Source: an uncultured Gemmatimonadota bacterium
Lineage (GTDB): Bacteria > Gemmatimonadota > Gemmatimonadetes > Gemmatimonadales > Gemmatimonadaceae
DNA length: 5,904 nucleotides
Assembly (NCBI GenBank): GCA_946479015.1
Contig: CAMLEQ010000254.1
Coordinates: forward strand, 1 to 5,904
Direction of reading: 5' to 3'
The notes below the pieces were generated by a model. The model searched no databases. It was given only the letters and a program-made list of their open reading frames with translations, and was not told the origin of the DNA. Positions 1-5,718 of this stretch are shown piece after piece; within the stretch, counting starts at the first letter, position 1; every line of letters starts with the position of its first letter. The translations under genes were made by a program, and so were the position numbers.

Positions 1-60
1 GGGGGGGGGCGGGGGCGGGGGGGTATTTTGGGTTGGGGGGCCGGGGGGGGGGGGGGCCGG
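1..60. other. Poly-G low-complexity stretch at window edge
   Basis: The first 60 bases are almost pure G, with runs of 9, 5, 7, 6 and 14 Gs broken by single C's, CC and a short TATTTT (24-29). No gene is visible here. The + strand could form G-quadruplexes. Composition this extreme at the very start of the sequence also fits a contig end or a poly-G sequencing artefact, and I cannot separate the two. If real, it would be the G-rich flank of the same G-rich/C-rich layout seen at 2231-2374. Confidence 0.7.
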
Positions 61-70
61 CCGGGGCGCG

Positions 71-107
71 CGTTCCATCGTGCCGCGCCCCGCGCCCCGC
101 GCCCCGC
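71..107. repeat. C-rich 7-bp array downstream of glgE
   Basis: CCCC begins at 88, 95 and 102, an exact 7-bp period with unit CCCCGCG. On the minus strand this is GGGG every seven bases, about 23 nt beyond the glgE stop codon, so it would lie in the glgE 3' transcript or terminator region. It is preceded at 71-78 by CGTTCCAT, which also precedes the array at 2331-2374. The array may affect transcription termination or form G-rich structure in the glgE RNA; that is inference. Confidence 0.65.
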
Positions 108-129
108 ACACCGCTCCACGCGCGCAGCG

Positions 130-2136
130 CTATCGCTCGACATGGAGAACGTGCGCCACCTGCACGCCGGGATCGAGTCGAACGTAATTGCGCGACCCAC
201 GCCAGGTGTAGCGGGCGCCAGTGAGCAGGTCGTGCACCACGTACGGGGCGTCGGCCGGGAGGTCGAGGCGGTCGAGCGGCACGTGCACCATCGTTTCCTG
301 GGCGTGCGCGGGGTCGAGGTTCACCGCGATGAGCAGGTCGTCCCGCCCGCCGAAGTCCGGCGCGGACTTCACGTAGAACAGGATCTGGTCGTTCTCCGAC
401 AGGTGGAACGACAGGTTCGTGGAGAGCTGGAGCGCCCGGTGCTCGCGCCGGATGGTGTTGATCCGCTCGATGTCCGGGTCGAGGCTCTCCGGCGCGCTCC
501 AGTCGCGCACGCGGACCTCGTACTTCTCGGAGTGCAGATACTCCTCGCTCCCCTCCCGCACCGGCACGTTCTCCCCCAGCTCGAACCCGCTGTAGATCCC
601 GTAGAGCGGGGAGAGCGTCGCGGCGAGCAGGAGGCGGACGCGGAACGCCGGCATCCCCCCGCGCTGGAGGTACTCGTGCAGGATGTCCGGGGTGTTCGTG
701 AACAGGTTTCCGCGGAAGTACTCCGCCATCGGCGAGTGCGTGAGCTCGGTGAGGTACTCGCGCAGCTCCCCCGGCGTGTTCCGCCAGGTGAAATAGGTGT
801 ACGACTCGGAGAAGCCGAGCTTCGCCAGGTGCTTCATCCTCTTCGGGCGGGTGAACGCCTCGGAGAGGAAGATCACGTCGGGGTGCCGCTCGTGCACCTC
901 GCCGATCACCCACTCCCAGAACGCGAACGGCTTGGTGTGCGGGTTGTCCACGCGGAAGGTGCGCACGCCGTGATCGATCCAGAAGAGCAGGATGTCGCGG
1001 CACGCGTTCCACAGCCCCTCGCGGTCCTCGCACCAGAAGTTCATCGGATAGATGTCCTGGTACTTCTTCGGCGGATTCTCGGCGTACTTGATGCTCCCGT
1101 CGGGGCGGATGAAGAACCACTCCGGGTGCTCCTTGAGCCACGGGTGGTCCGGGGAGCACTGGAGCGCGTAGTCGAGCGCGATCTCCATGTTCAGCCGGTG
1201 GGCCGCCTGCACGAAGCGGTCGAAGTCCTCGATGGTGCCGAGACGCGGATCGACCGCGGTGTGGCCGCCGAACTCGTTCCCGATCGCCCACGGGCTGCCC
1301 GGGTCCTCGGGGCGCGCCTCGAGGGAGTTGTTCGGCCCTTTCTTGTTGGTGTGTCCCACCGGATGGATCGGGGGGAGATACACGACATCGAAGCCGAGGC
1401 GGGCGATGCGCGGCAGCGCGCGCTCGGCGTCGGCGAAGGTGCCGTGCACGCCGGGGACGGTGCTCTGCGAGCGCGGGAACATCTCGTACCACGCCGCGAA
1501 GCGCGCCGGCTCCCGGTCCACCCACACCACCAGCTCGCGGTCGTAGGAGGTGAGGTCATCCGGGAGGAGGTGCTCCTCCATGAGCGCGAGCAGCGCGAGG
1601 TCGAGCGCGGCGGTGGCGCGCTGGCTCGCGTCGACGGTGATGTCGCGCAGCGTCGCCACCCACTGACGGAGCGCCTTGCGCGCGTCGCCGGTGGCGTGCC
1701 GCGACGCCCGCTCCGCCATGATCGCGCCCTCGAGCACCTCGAGACTCACATCCTGCCCCGCCTCGAGCTTCTTGCGCAGCTCGCCGCGCCAGGTGCCGAA
1801 GTGATCGGTCCAGGCATCCACCGTGTAGCGCCAGGCGCCGATGCGATCGAGCGGGAAGCCGCCGCTCCATCGGTCGGTGTCGTTCTCGTACACCATGGCG
1901 GCGGTGCGCCAGTCGGCGTCGCCCGGGGCGCGCCAGCGCACGCGGGCGGCGAGCTGGTCGTGTCCATCCTTGAGGATGTCGGCGCTCACCTCGAAGGAGT
2001 CGCCGAGCACGCGCTTGACGGCGAAGCGTCCGCAGTCGAGCTGCGGGGCGACGCACTCGATGGCCAGGTGGGGAAAGACGCGCGTGGCGACGGCGCGCTT
2101 GGTGGTGCGCTTGGTGGCGGTGCGTTGTGGCGGCAT
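130..2136 (-). CDS. glgE: Alpha-1,4-glucan:maltose-1-phosphate maltosyltransferase
   Basis: This 668-residue cytosolic enzyme transfers maltosyl units from alpha-maltose-1-phosphate to the end of an alpha-1,4-glucan, releasing phosphate. It belongs to the GlgE route to glycogen-like glucan (GH13 subfamily 3). A beta-sandwich N-terminal domain covers about residues 15-170. A (beta/alpha)8 barrel follows from about 205 to 530, then a C-terminal beta domain. The GH13 catalytic set is present: nucleophile D397 in FRVDNPH, acid/base E426 in LSEAF and transition-state stabiliser D484 in NTPDIL. HTNKKGPNN (262-270) and ENPPKKYQDIYP (353-364) match the conserved maltose-1-phosphate binding stretches as I recall them from Streptomyces GlgE. 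The length is normal for the family (about 660-700). I chose the ATG at 2136 because the open frame upstream is a translated 7-bp repeat (PRPESRVPSP-like), not protein. There is no strong Shine-Dalgarno site. The usual partners (treS, pep2, glgB) are not in the window; they could lie to the left. The stop is TAG at 130-132. Confidence 0.95.
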   Translation of the reverse strand: MPPQRTATKRTTKRAVATRVFPHLAIECVAPQLDCGRFAVKRVLGDSFEVSADILKDGHDQLAARVRWRAPGDADWRTAAMVYENDTDRWSGGFPLDRIGAWRYTVDAWTDHFGTWRGELRKKLEAGQDVSLEVLEGAIMAERASRHATGDARKALRQWVATLRDITVDASQRATAALDLALLALMEEHLLPDDLTSYDRELVVWVDREPARFAAWYEMFPRSQSTVPGVHGTFADAERALPRIARLGFDVVYLPPIHPVGHTNKKGPNNSLEARPEDPGSPWAIGNEFGGHTAVDPRLGTIEDFDRFVQAAHRLNMEIALDYALQCSPDHPWLKEHPEWFFIRPDGSIKYAENPPKKYQDIYPMNFWCEDREGLWNACRDILLFWIDHGVRTFRVDNPHTKPFAFWEWVIGEVHERHPDVIFLSEAFTRPKRMKHLAKLGFSESYTYFTWRNTPGELREYLTELTHSPMAEYFRGNLFTNTPDILHEYLQRGGMPAFRVRLLLAATLSPLYGIYSGFELGENVPVREGSEEYLHSEKYEVRVRDWSAPESLDPDIERINTIRREHRALQLSTNLSFHLSENDQILFYVKSAPDFGGRDDLLIAVNLDPAHAQETMVHVPLDRLDLPADAPYVVHDLLTGARYTWRGSRNYVRLDPGVQVAHVLHVER

Positions 2137-2230
2137 GAGAGCTCGGTGGCTGATGCGGCAGGGCGCGGATCCGTCGCCCGCGCTGAACCTCGCGTCGAAG
2201 GGGGCGGGCTGCAAGGCAAGTGCCCAAGAG

Positions 2231-2276
2231 GGCGCGGGACTCGGGACTCGGGACTCGGGGCGCGGGGCGCGGGTAC
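2231..2276 (+). repeat. G-rich 7-bp array, G-quadruplex-capable
   Basis: GGG begins at 2236, 2243, 2250, 2257, 2264 and 2271, giving six units with an exact 7-bp period. The first three units are GGGACTC and the next two GGGGCGC. Runs of GGG with 4-nt spacers meet the canonical G-quadruplex pattern on the + strand. It lies upstream of both divergent genes, about 95 bp before the glgE start on the opposite strand. It pairs as an inverted repeat with the C-rich array at 2331-2374. Confidence 0.9.
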
Positions 2277-2286
2277 AATCAAATGC

Positions 2287-2317
2287 GACGGGGCGCGGCG
2301 CGTGCTGCGCCCCCGTC
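2287..2317. other. Small hairpin between two facing arrays
   Basis: GACGGGGCGC (2287-2296) and GCGCCCCCGTC (2307-2317) are reverse complements apart from one extra base, with a 10-nt loop. The hairpin sits at the centre of the larger inverted repeat formed by the flanking 7-bp arrays, so the whole 2231-2374 block could fold as one long branched stem. No U-tract follows, so a classic intrinsic terminator is not supported. Confidence 0.6.
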
Positions 2318-2330
2318 ACGTTCCATGGTC

Positions 2331-2374
2331 ACCCGTATCCCGCATCCCGCGCCCCGCGTCCCGAGTCCCGCGCC
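2331..2374 (-). repeat. C-rich 7-bp array facing the G-rich array
   Basis: CCC begins at 2332, 2339, 2346, 2353, 2360 and 2367, six units with an exact 7-bp period. On the minus strand the units read GGGACTC, GGGACGC, GGGGCGC, GGGATGC and GGGATAC, variants of those at 2231-2276. The two arrays have equal unit number and opposite orientation. CGTTCCATGGT (2319-2329) lies just inside this array and recurs in the palindrome at 3839-3849. On the minus strand the array is G-quadruplex-capable and lies upstream of glgE. It ends 46 bp before the dsbD-like start codon. Confidence 0.9.
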
Positions 2375-2404
2375 TTCCGGAACTTTGCGCCCCCCTCGCC
2401 GGTC

Positions 2405-2410
2405 TAGTTA
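2405..2410 (+). promoter_or_regulatory. Possible -10 box for the redox operon (leaderless)
   Basis: TAGTTA lies 10 nt before the ATG at 2421, in a short AT-rich patch (2404-2420) that stands out from the GC-rich surroundings. There is no Shine-Dalgarno sequence before that ATG, so transcription could start at or next to the start codon. TTGCGC (2385-2390) is a poor -35 candidate with short spacing. A second -10-like hexamer, TACAAT (2274-2279), sits at the end of the G-rich array and would give a leader of about 135 nt containing the hairpin. Both are pattern matches only. Confidence 0.3.
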
Positions 2411-2420
2411 CTTACACATC

Positions 2421-3149
2421 ATGACCGCCGACCTCTCCAGCCTGCTCTCCTCCAGCCCCGTGATGGCGCTGCCGCTCGTGTTCGCGGGCGGCGTGCTCAC
2501 CAGTCTCACCCCGTGCATCTACCCGATGATCCCGATCACGGCCTCGTTGATCGGCGGTCAGACGGCGCAGGTGGGGGCGGGAGAGGGCGCGCCGCGCCGG
2601 CGCTGGCGGCCGGTGGCGCTCACGCTCAGCTACGTGCTCGGGCTGGCGCTGGTGTACGCCGCGCTCGGGCTCGTGGCGGGGCTCACCGGCACGCTGTTCG
2701 GCGCCATCAGCACGAACCCGTGGCTCTACTTCGCGATGGCGAACCTGCTCGTGCTCTTCGCCCTCGCGATGCTCGACGTCTTTCCCGTACGGCTCCCGCA
2801 GGGAGTGGCCAGGCGCGCCGCCACCGCGGGGAGCGGGGGGCGCATCGCCGGCACCTTCGTCATGGGCGCCGCCTCCGGACTCGTCGCCGCCCCCTGCTCC
2901 GCCCCGGTGATGGCCGCCGTGCTCACCTGGGTGTCGCTCACGAAGAGCGCGGTGCTCGGCTTCCTCTACCTCTTCGTGTTCTCGCTGGGGATGAGCACGC
3001 TGCTGGTGGTGGTGGGGCTCTCGGCGGGCGCGGTCTCCCGCCTGCCGCGCGCCGGCGCTTGGATGGGCGTGGTGAAGAAGGTGTTCGCCATCGTGATGCT
3101 CGGTGTGGCGGAGTACTACCTGATCAAGATGGGGCAGATCCTGATATGA
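2421..3149 (+). CDS. DsbD/CcdA-type membrane electron-transfer protein
   Basis: This 242-residue inner-membrane protein corresponds to the transmembrane domain of DsbD, without the N- and C-terminal periplasmic domains. It carries reducing power from cytoplasmic thioredoxin across the membrane to periplasmic thiol proteins. The family's two redox cysteines are present: C32 in LTPCIYPMIP and C159 in AAPCSAP, each with its conserved prolines. Hydrophobic segments lie near residues 14-45, 65-90, 100-122, 142-172, 176-204 and 215-236, fitting six or more membrane spans. The start at 2421 gives a normal short N-terminus; the open frame further upstream is repeat translation. The stop overlaps the next start (ATGA), so translation of the two genes is probably coupled. 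The neighbour supplies the thioredoxin domain that full-length DsbD carries itself. Cytochrome c maturation or general thiol repair are both possible roles. Confidence 0.88.
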   Translation: MTADLSSLLSSSPVMALPLVFAGGVLTSLTPCIYPMIPITASLIGGQTAQVGAGEGAPRRRWRPVALTLSYVLGLALVYAALGLVAGLTGTLFGAISTNPWLYFAMANLLVLFALAMLDVFPVRLPQGVARRAATAGSGGRIAGTFVMGAASGLVAAPCSAPVMAAVLTWVSLTKSAVLGFLYLFVFSLGMSTLLVVVGLSAGAVSRLPRAGAWMGVVKKVFAIVMLGVAEYYLIKMGQILI

Positions 3150-3646
3150 TGAAGATCCTCGCCGCAACGCTCGCCGCCGGCACGCTCGCCGCGGCCGCGC
3201 CCTCGCTCCACGCACAGGAGCAGATCGGCATCGCCCTCGGCGCGAAGGCGCCCGGCGCCACCGTGTGGACGCTCGACGGACAGAAGACCGACCTCGCGCG
3301 CTACATCGGCAAGGGCCCCGTGCTCCTGGAGTTCTGGGCCACCTGGTGCGGCAACTGCAAGGAGCTCGAGCCGCAGCTCCTCCAGCTCGTGAAGAAGTAC
3401 TCGCCGAAGGTGACGTTCGTGGACGTGGCGGTGTCGGTGAACCAGTCCCCCGAGCGCGTGCGCCGCTACGCCGAGAAGTACCACTACACGCACACCGTGC
3501 TCTACGACACCAACGGCGACGCCACCACCGCCTACGACGTCCCCGCCACCTCGTACATCGTGGTGCTCGACCGGACGGGAAAGGTGGTGTACACGGGGCT
3601 GGGACCGGAGCAGGACCTCGAGAAGGCGCTGGCGAAGGCGTTGTAG
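3146..3646 (+). CDS. TlpA/ResA-like exported thioredoxin-fold protein
   Basis: The 166-residue product starts with a probable Sec signal peptide: K3, a hydrophobic Ala/Leu core, and LHA ending at residue 23 as the likely cleavage site. A single thioredoxin fold follows, with active site WCGNC (C68 and C71) in the segment FWATWCGNCKELEP and the cis-proline P133 in VPATSYIV. It should act outside the cytoplasmic membrane as a thiol-disulfide oxidoreductase, kept reduced by the membrane carrier encoded just upstream. The ATG at 3146 overlaps the preceding stop by 4 bp. A second ATG at 3149 would remove only one residue and cannot be excluded. CGNC differs from the CGHC of disulfide isomerases and the CGPC of thioredoxin. 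The target (apocytochrome c, another periplasmic protein) cannot be told from sequence. The G-rich flank of the palindromic repeat begins right after the TAG. Confidence 0.88.
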   Translation: MMKILAATLAAGTLAAAAPSLHAQEQIGIALGAKAPGATVWTLDGQKTDLARYIGKGPVLLEFWATWCGNCKELEPQLLQLVKKYSPKVTFVDVAVSVNQSPERVRRYAEKYHYTHTVLYDTNGDATTAYDVPATSYIVVLDRTGKVVYTGLGPEQDLEKALAKAL

Positions 3647-3668
3647 GGGATGGGGGATGGGGTGTGTG

Positions 3669-3867
3669 GGACCTGGAAACTAGACCACCATGGAACGCGT
3701 GTCGCGTGTAGGAGACTGACGGGATGAGGAGCGAGGTAGAGCGCGTGTAGGTTCGCGTGTAGGTGGACTCTCTCTACATCCCGCGCTACACGCGCCGTAC
3801 CTCCTTCCTCATCCCGTCAGTTCCCCACACGCCACACGCGTTCCATGGTGGTCTAGTTTCCAGGTCC
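3669..3867. repeat. 199-bp palindromic intergenic element, copy A
   Basis: The first 82 bases (3669-3750) are the reverse complement of the last 82 (3786-3867) at all but about 8 positions, and the outermost 34 pairs are perfect. The 35-nt loop (3751-3785) contains a GTAG-N11-CTAC mini-stem. The ends read GGACCTGGAAACTAGACC and its complement. CGCGTGTAGG recurs within it at 3703, 3742 and 3754. The flanks are G-rich on the left (3647-3668, GGGATGG twice in 7-bp register) and C-rich on the right (3868-3892). The element fills the gap between convergent tlpA-like and VOC genes, 22 bp and 29 bp from their stops. It has no coding capacity. It could serve both genes as a bidirectional terminator or RNA-stability hairpin. 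Copy B at 5719 is collinear, so this is a dispersed repeat resembling ERIC/IRU elements in kind, though I do not recognise the sequence. Confidence 0.92.
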
Positions 3868-3896
3868 TAGCCCCCACCCATCCCCCACCCCCTGGT

Positions 3897-4277
3897 TCAG
3901 CGATCCGACCACACCGCCAGCTCGTTCCCACTCGGATCCGTGAAGTGGAACCGCCGGCCGCCGGGGAAGCTGAAGATGGGCTTCACGATCGTGCCGCCGG
4001 CGCGGCGTACGCGCTCCTCGGCGGCGGCGAGGTCGACGGCGAAGATCACCACCAGCACGCCGCCGCGCCCGACGGTCCCCGACTTCGTCAGGCCGCCGGC
4101 CAGCCGGCCATCCTCGAAGCTGCTGTAGTCCGGGCCGTAGTCCGTGAACCTCCAGCCGAACGCGTGGGCGTAGAAGCGCTTCGCGCGCTCCACGTCGGTG
4201 GCCGGCATCTCGATGTAGTCGATGCGTCCGTCGTGCTCGGCGCTCTGCCGCTGCTCGGGAAGGGATGAGGTGCTCAT
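3897..4277 (-). CDS. VOC (glyoxalase/bleomycin-resistance fold) protein
   Basis: This 126-residue cytosolic protein has one VOC domain covering about residues 18-124. IDYIEMPATDVERAKRFY (19-36) is the first beta-alpha unit, AAAEERVRRAGG (84-95) the helix of the second, and FTDPSGNELAVW (112-123) the final strand with the conserved glutamate E119. At the position where metal-binding members usually have histidine in the first strand there is Y21, so the usual metal site may be altered. A single domain normally works as a dimer. Members range from glyoxalases to resistance proteins and binding proteins, so no substrate can be assigned. I chose the ATG at 4277 over a GTG at 4304 because the extra nine residues are not domain-like; neither start has a clear Shine-Dalgarno site. 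The gene lies 57 bp after the AraC-type gene on the same strand and is probably co-transcribed with it. Confidence 0.82.
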   Translation of the reverse strand: MSTSSLPEQRQSAEHDGRIDYIEMPATDVERAKRFYAHAFGWRFTDYGPDYSSFEDGRLAGGLTKSGTVGRGGVLVVIFAVDLAAAEERVRRAGGTIVKPIFSFPGGRRFHFTDPSGNELAVWSDR

Positions 4278-4334
4278 GGGATCGCTCGTGGTGAGAGGGG
4301 ACACGGCCGCCAGTCGGTGGCCGCACTCACGATG

Positions 4335-5207
4335 TCATTCCCCGGCCGTCTCGTCTTGAACGAATCCGACACCCGCGCGCTCGGCGGCCCACTGCGCGGG
4401 AGTGAGCCCGGCCAGCGCCCGGAACTCGCGATTGAAGTGCGGCTGGTCGGCGTACCCCGACGCGTGCGCGAGCGCGGACCAGGAGAGCGACGGCGGAGCG
4501 CCGCCGACGCCGGTCCACCGGCTCCCACGGCGCGCGATCTCCACGGTGGCGGCGCGGAAGCGGAGCACGCGCGCCAGGAACTTCGGGGAGAGCCCCACAC
4601 ACCGGTCGAAGGCGCGCTCGAGGCGGCGCTCGCCCACGCCGAGCGCGGCGGCCGTCTCGCGAACGCCCACGCCGCCGCGCGCGCGTCGCACGAGCGCCAC
4701 CGCGCTCGCCACGAGCTCCACCTCGCGCCGCGCCGCGCTCCACCGGCGCGACCGCATCCCGCGGAGGAGCAACGCCTCCACGCGCGCCACCCGCTCGCTC
4801 GCCGGCACGTCGGCCAGCGCATCGGCCAGCGCGTCCGCGACCCCACCCCACAGCGCGTCGAGCGCGACGGTGCGGTCGGTGAGCTCGTCGAGCGCGATGT
4901 CGAGGAAGGGGAACGCCCCGCCGGGTTGGAAGCGCACGCCGAACAGGTCCACGCGCCCCGAGATCGGCACCACCGTGGCCCGCCGCATGGCTCCGACCAC
5001 GAACGGCGCCCCCGCACCGTCGCCCGTCGCGAGATCCACGATCACGTCCGCGCACCCATCGGGGAGCACGCGGCTCGTCGTCGCCGGCGCGTCCACCGCG
5101 GTGATCGACCAGAAGCACTCCACCCACGCCGCCAGCGGCGGCGATGGCGGGTACTCGGCGTAGCTCGGCGCGCCCTGGGGGGCGGGGGCGGGGGCGGTGG
5201 CTGCCAT
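4335..5207 (-). CDS. AraC-family regulator with DUF6597-like sensor domain
   Basis: This 290-residue cytoplasmic transcription factor begins with a low-complexity Ala-Pro stretch (1-14). It then has an N-terminal domain with YPPSPPLAAWVECFWSI (19-35) and RVLPDGCADVIVDL (46-59), the hallmark of regulators now grouped under DUF6597. The C-terminal AraC DNA-binding domain has two helix-turn-helix units: about 178-217 (GVRETAAALGVGERRLERAF) and 241-273 (ALAHASGYADQPHFNREF, then GLTPAQW). The second unit is very typical of the family. The ligand is unknown. The gene leads a probable two-gene unit with the VOC gene and is divergent from the YCII gene, so it probably controls both and itself. The ATG at 5207 has no Shine-Dalgarno site. 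A -10-like TAGATT lies 6 nt upstream of it, suggesting leaderless transcription. The Ala-Pro codons make a G-rich tract on the + strand at 5177-5200. Confidence 0.9.
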   Translation of the reverse strand: MAATAPAPAPQGAPSYAEYPPSPPLAAWVECFWSITAVDAPATTSRVLPDGCADVIVDLATGDGAGAPFVVGAMRRATVVPISGRVDLFGVRFQPGGAFPFLDIALDELTDRTVALDALWGGVADALADALADVPASERVARVEALLLRGMRSRRWSAARREVELVASAVALVRRARGGVGVRETAAALGVGERRLERAFDRCVGLSPKFLARVLRFRAATVEIARRGSRWTGVGGAPPSLSWSALAHASGYADQPHFNREFRALAGLTPAQWAAERAGVGFVQDETAGE

Positions 5208-5213
5208 GCGGAG

Positions 5214-5241
5214 AATCTACGAACTTCCGCGACGATGTAGA
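5214..5241. promoter_or_regulatory. Divergent promoter with possible operator
   Basis: The 106-bp gap between the regulator and the YCII gene is the only place for their promoters. AATCTA (5214-5219) reads TAGATT on the minus strand, 6 nt before the regulator's ATG, and fits a -10 box for a leaderless message. TCTAC (5216-5220) and GTAGA (5237-5241) form an inverted repeat with a 16-nt spacer overlapping that box, a plausible site for an AraC-type dimer. The arms are short, so chance is a real alternative. A weak plus-strand -10 candidate, TAGAGA, is at 5238-5243. Confidence 0.3.
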
Positions 5242-5300
5242 GATCCCGCCGCCGGCTCCGACTACTCCCCGAACGCGCCGGCGACGGCGCCCAACCCGAG

Positions 5301-5305
5301 AGGAG
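5301..5305 (+). promoter_or_regulatory. Shine-Dalgarno site of the YCII gene
   Basis: AGGAG lies 8 nt before the ATG at 5314. It is the only strong ribosome binding site in the window and fixes the start of the YCII gene against the longer open frame beginning near 5197. Confidence 0.8.
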
Positions 5306-5313
5306 AACGACCC

Positions 5314-5706
5314 ATGAAGTACATGCTGATGATGCACACCCCGCGCGGGACGGGTGACTACCAGATCAGCCACTGGTCCCCCGAAGACATCCAGGCGCAC
5401 ATGGCGTTCATGCGCCGCCTCAACAAGGATCTCATGGAGGCGGGAGAGTGGGTGGACGGCCAGGGGCTGACCCCGCCGGGCCAGGCGAAGCTCGTGCGCG
5501 CGGGGAAGAACGGGGAGCCGGTGACGGATGGCCCGTTCGCCGAGTCGAAGGAGTTCCTCGCCGGCTACTGGATCGTGGACGTCGACAGCCCCGAGCGCGC
5601 CTACGCGATCGCGGCCAGGGTCTCGACGGCCCCCGGGCCGGGAGGGGCGCCGCTCCACATGGCGGTCGAAGTGAGGCAGGTCATGAGCGCGCCGACGGAG
5701 CTCTGA
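5314..5706 (+). CDS. YCII-related (DGPF-domain) protein
   Basis: This 130-residue cytosolic protein has the YCII/DGPF fold. It opens with MKYMLMMHTP, has DGPFAESKEFLAGYWIVDV with the signature D72-G-P-F75, and continues with SPERAYAIAARV (92-103). This is the family annotated as YCII-related, DGPF or PhnB-like, with a ferredoxin-like alpha/beta fold. YciI-type proteins carry a catalytic-looking His-Asp pair, but the function of the DGPF group is not established. Its genes commonly sit beside ECF sigma factors. Here the visible neighbour is a divergent AraC-type regulator, and no sigma factor is seen before the window ends. The length is normal and the gene is intact. The palindromic element copy B starts 12 bp after the stop and may terminate the transcript. 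Confidence 0.88.
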   Translation: MKYMLMMHTPRGTGDYQISHWSPEDIQAHMAFMRRLNKDLMEAGEWVDGQGLTPPGQAKLVRAGKNGEPVTDGPFAESKEFLAGYWIVDVDSPERAYAIAARVSTAPGPGGAPLHMAVEVRQVMSAPTEL

Positions 5707-5718
5707 ACGGCGGGAGTA

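Noticed and set aside
2287..2317. Riboswitch or intrinsic terminator in the dsbD-like leader
   Set aside because: There is only one GC-rich hairpin without a U-tract or a recognisable aptamer core, and the gene may be transcribed from a start downstream of it.
2137..2319. N-terminal extension of GlgE by 61 residues
   Set aside because: The extension reads PRPESRVPSPAPS-like, which is the 7-bp array translated. GlgE homologues start close to the chosen Met.
2220..2420. N-terminal extension of the DsbD-like protein by 67 residues
   Set aside because: It translates both 7-bp arrays and has no protein-like character. The ATG at 2421 gives the normal membrane-domain start.
28..2424. Long plus-strand open frame of 798 codons antisense to glgE
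   Set aside because: It is the mirror of a clear glgE gene in GC-rich DNA. Its translation is Arg/Val/Glu/His-rich with no recognisable domain, and both ends run into repeat sequence.
3669..3867. CRISPR array or insertion sequence
   Set aside because: There are no regularly spaced repeats with unique spacers, no transposase frame, and the structure is one palindrome rather than terminal repeats around a gene.
5177..5200. G-rich tract as a separate regulatory G-quadruplex
   Set aside because: It lies inside the regulator's coding sequence and is explained by Ala-Pro codons. Only three runs of three or more Gs are present.
4317..5240. Plus-strand open frame of 307 codons opposite the AraC-type gene
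   Set aside because: It is a composition shadow with Arg/His/Ala-rich translation and no domain. The minus-strand frame carries a convincing double helix-turn-helix.
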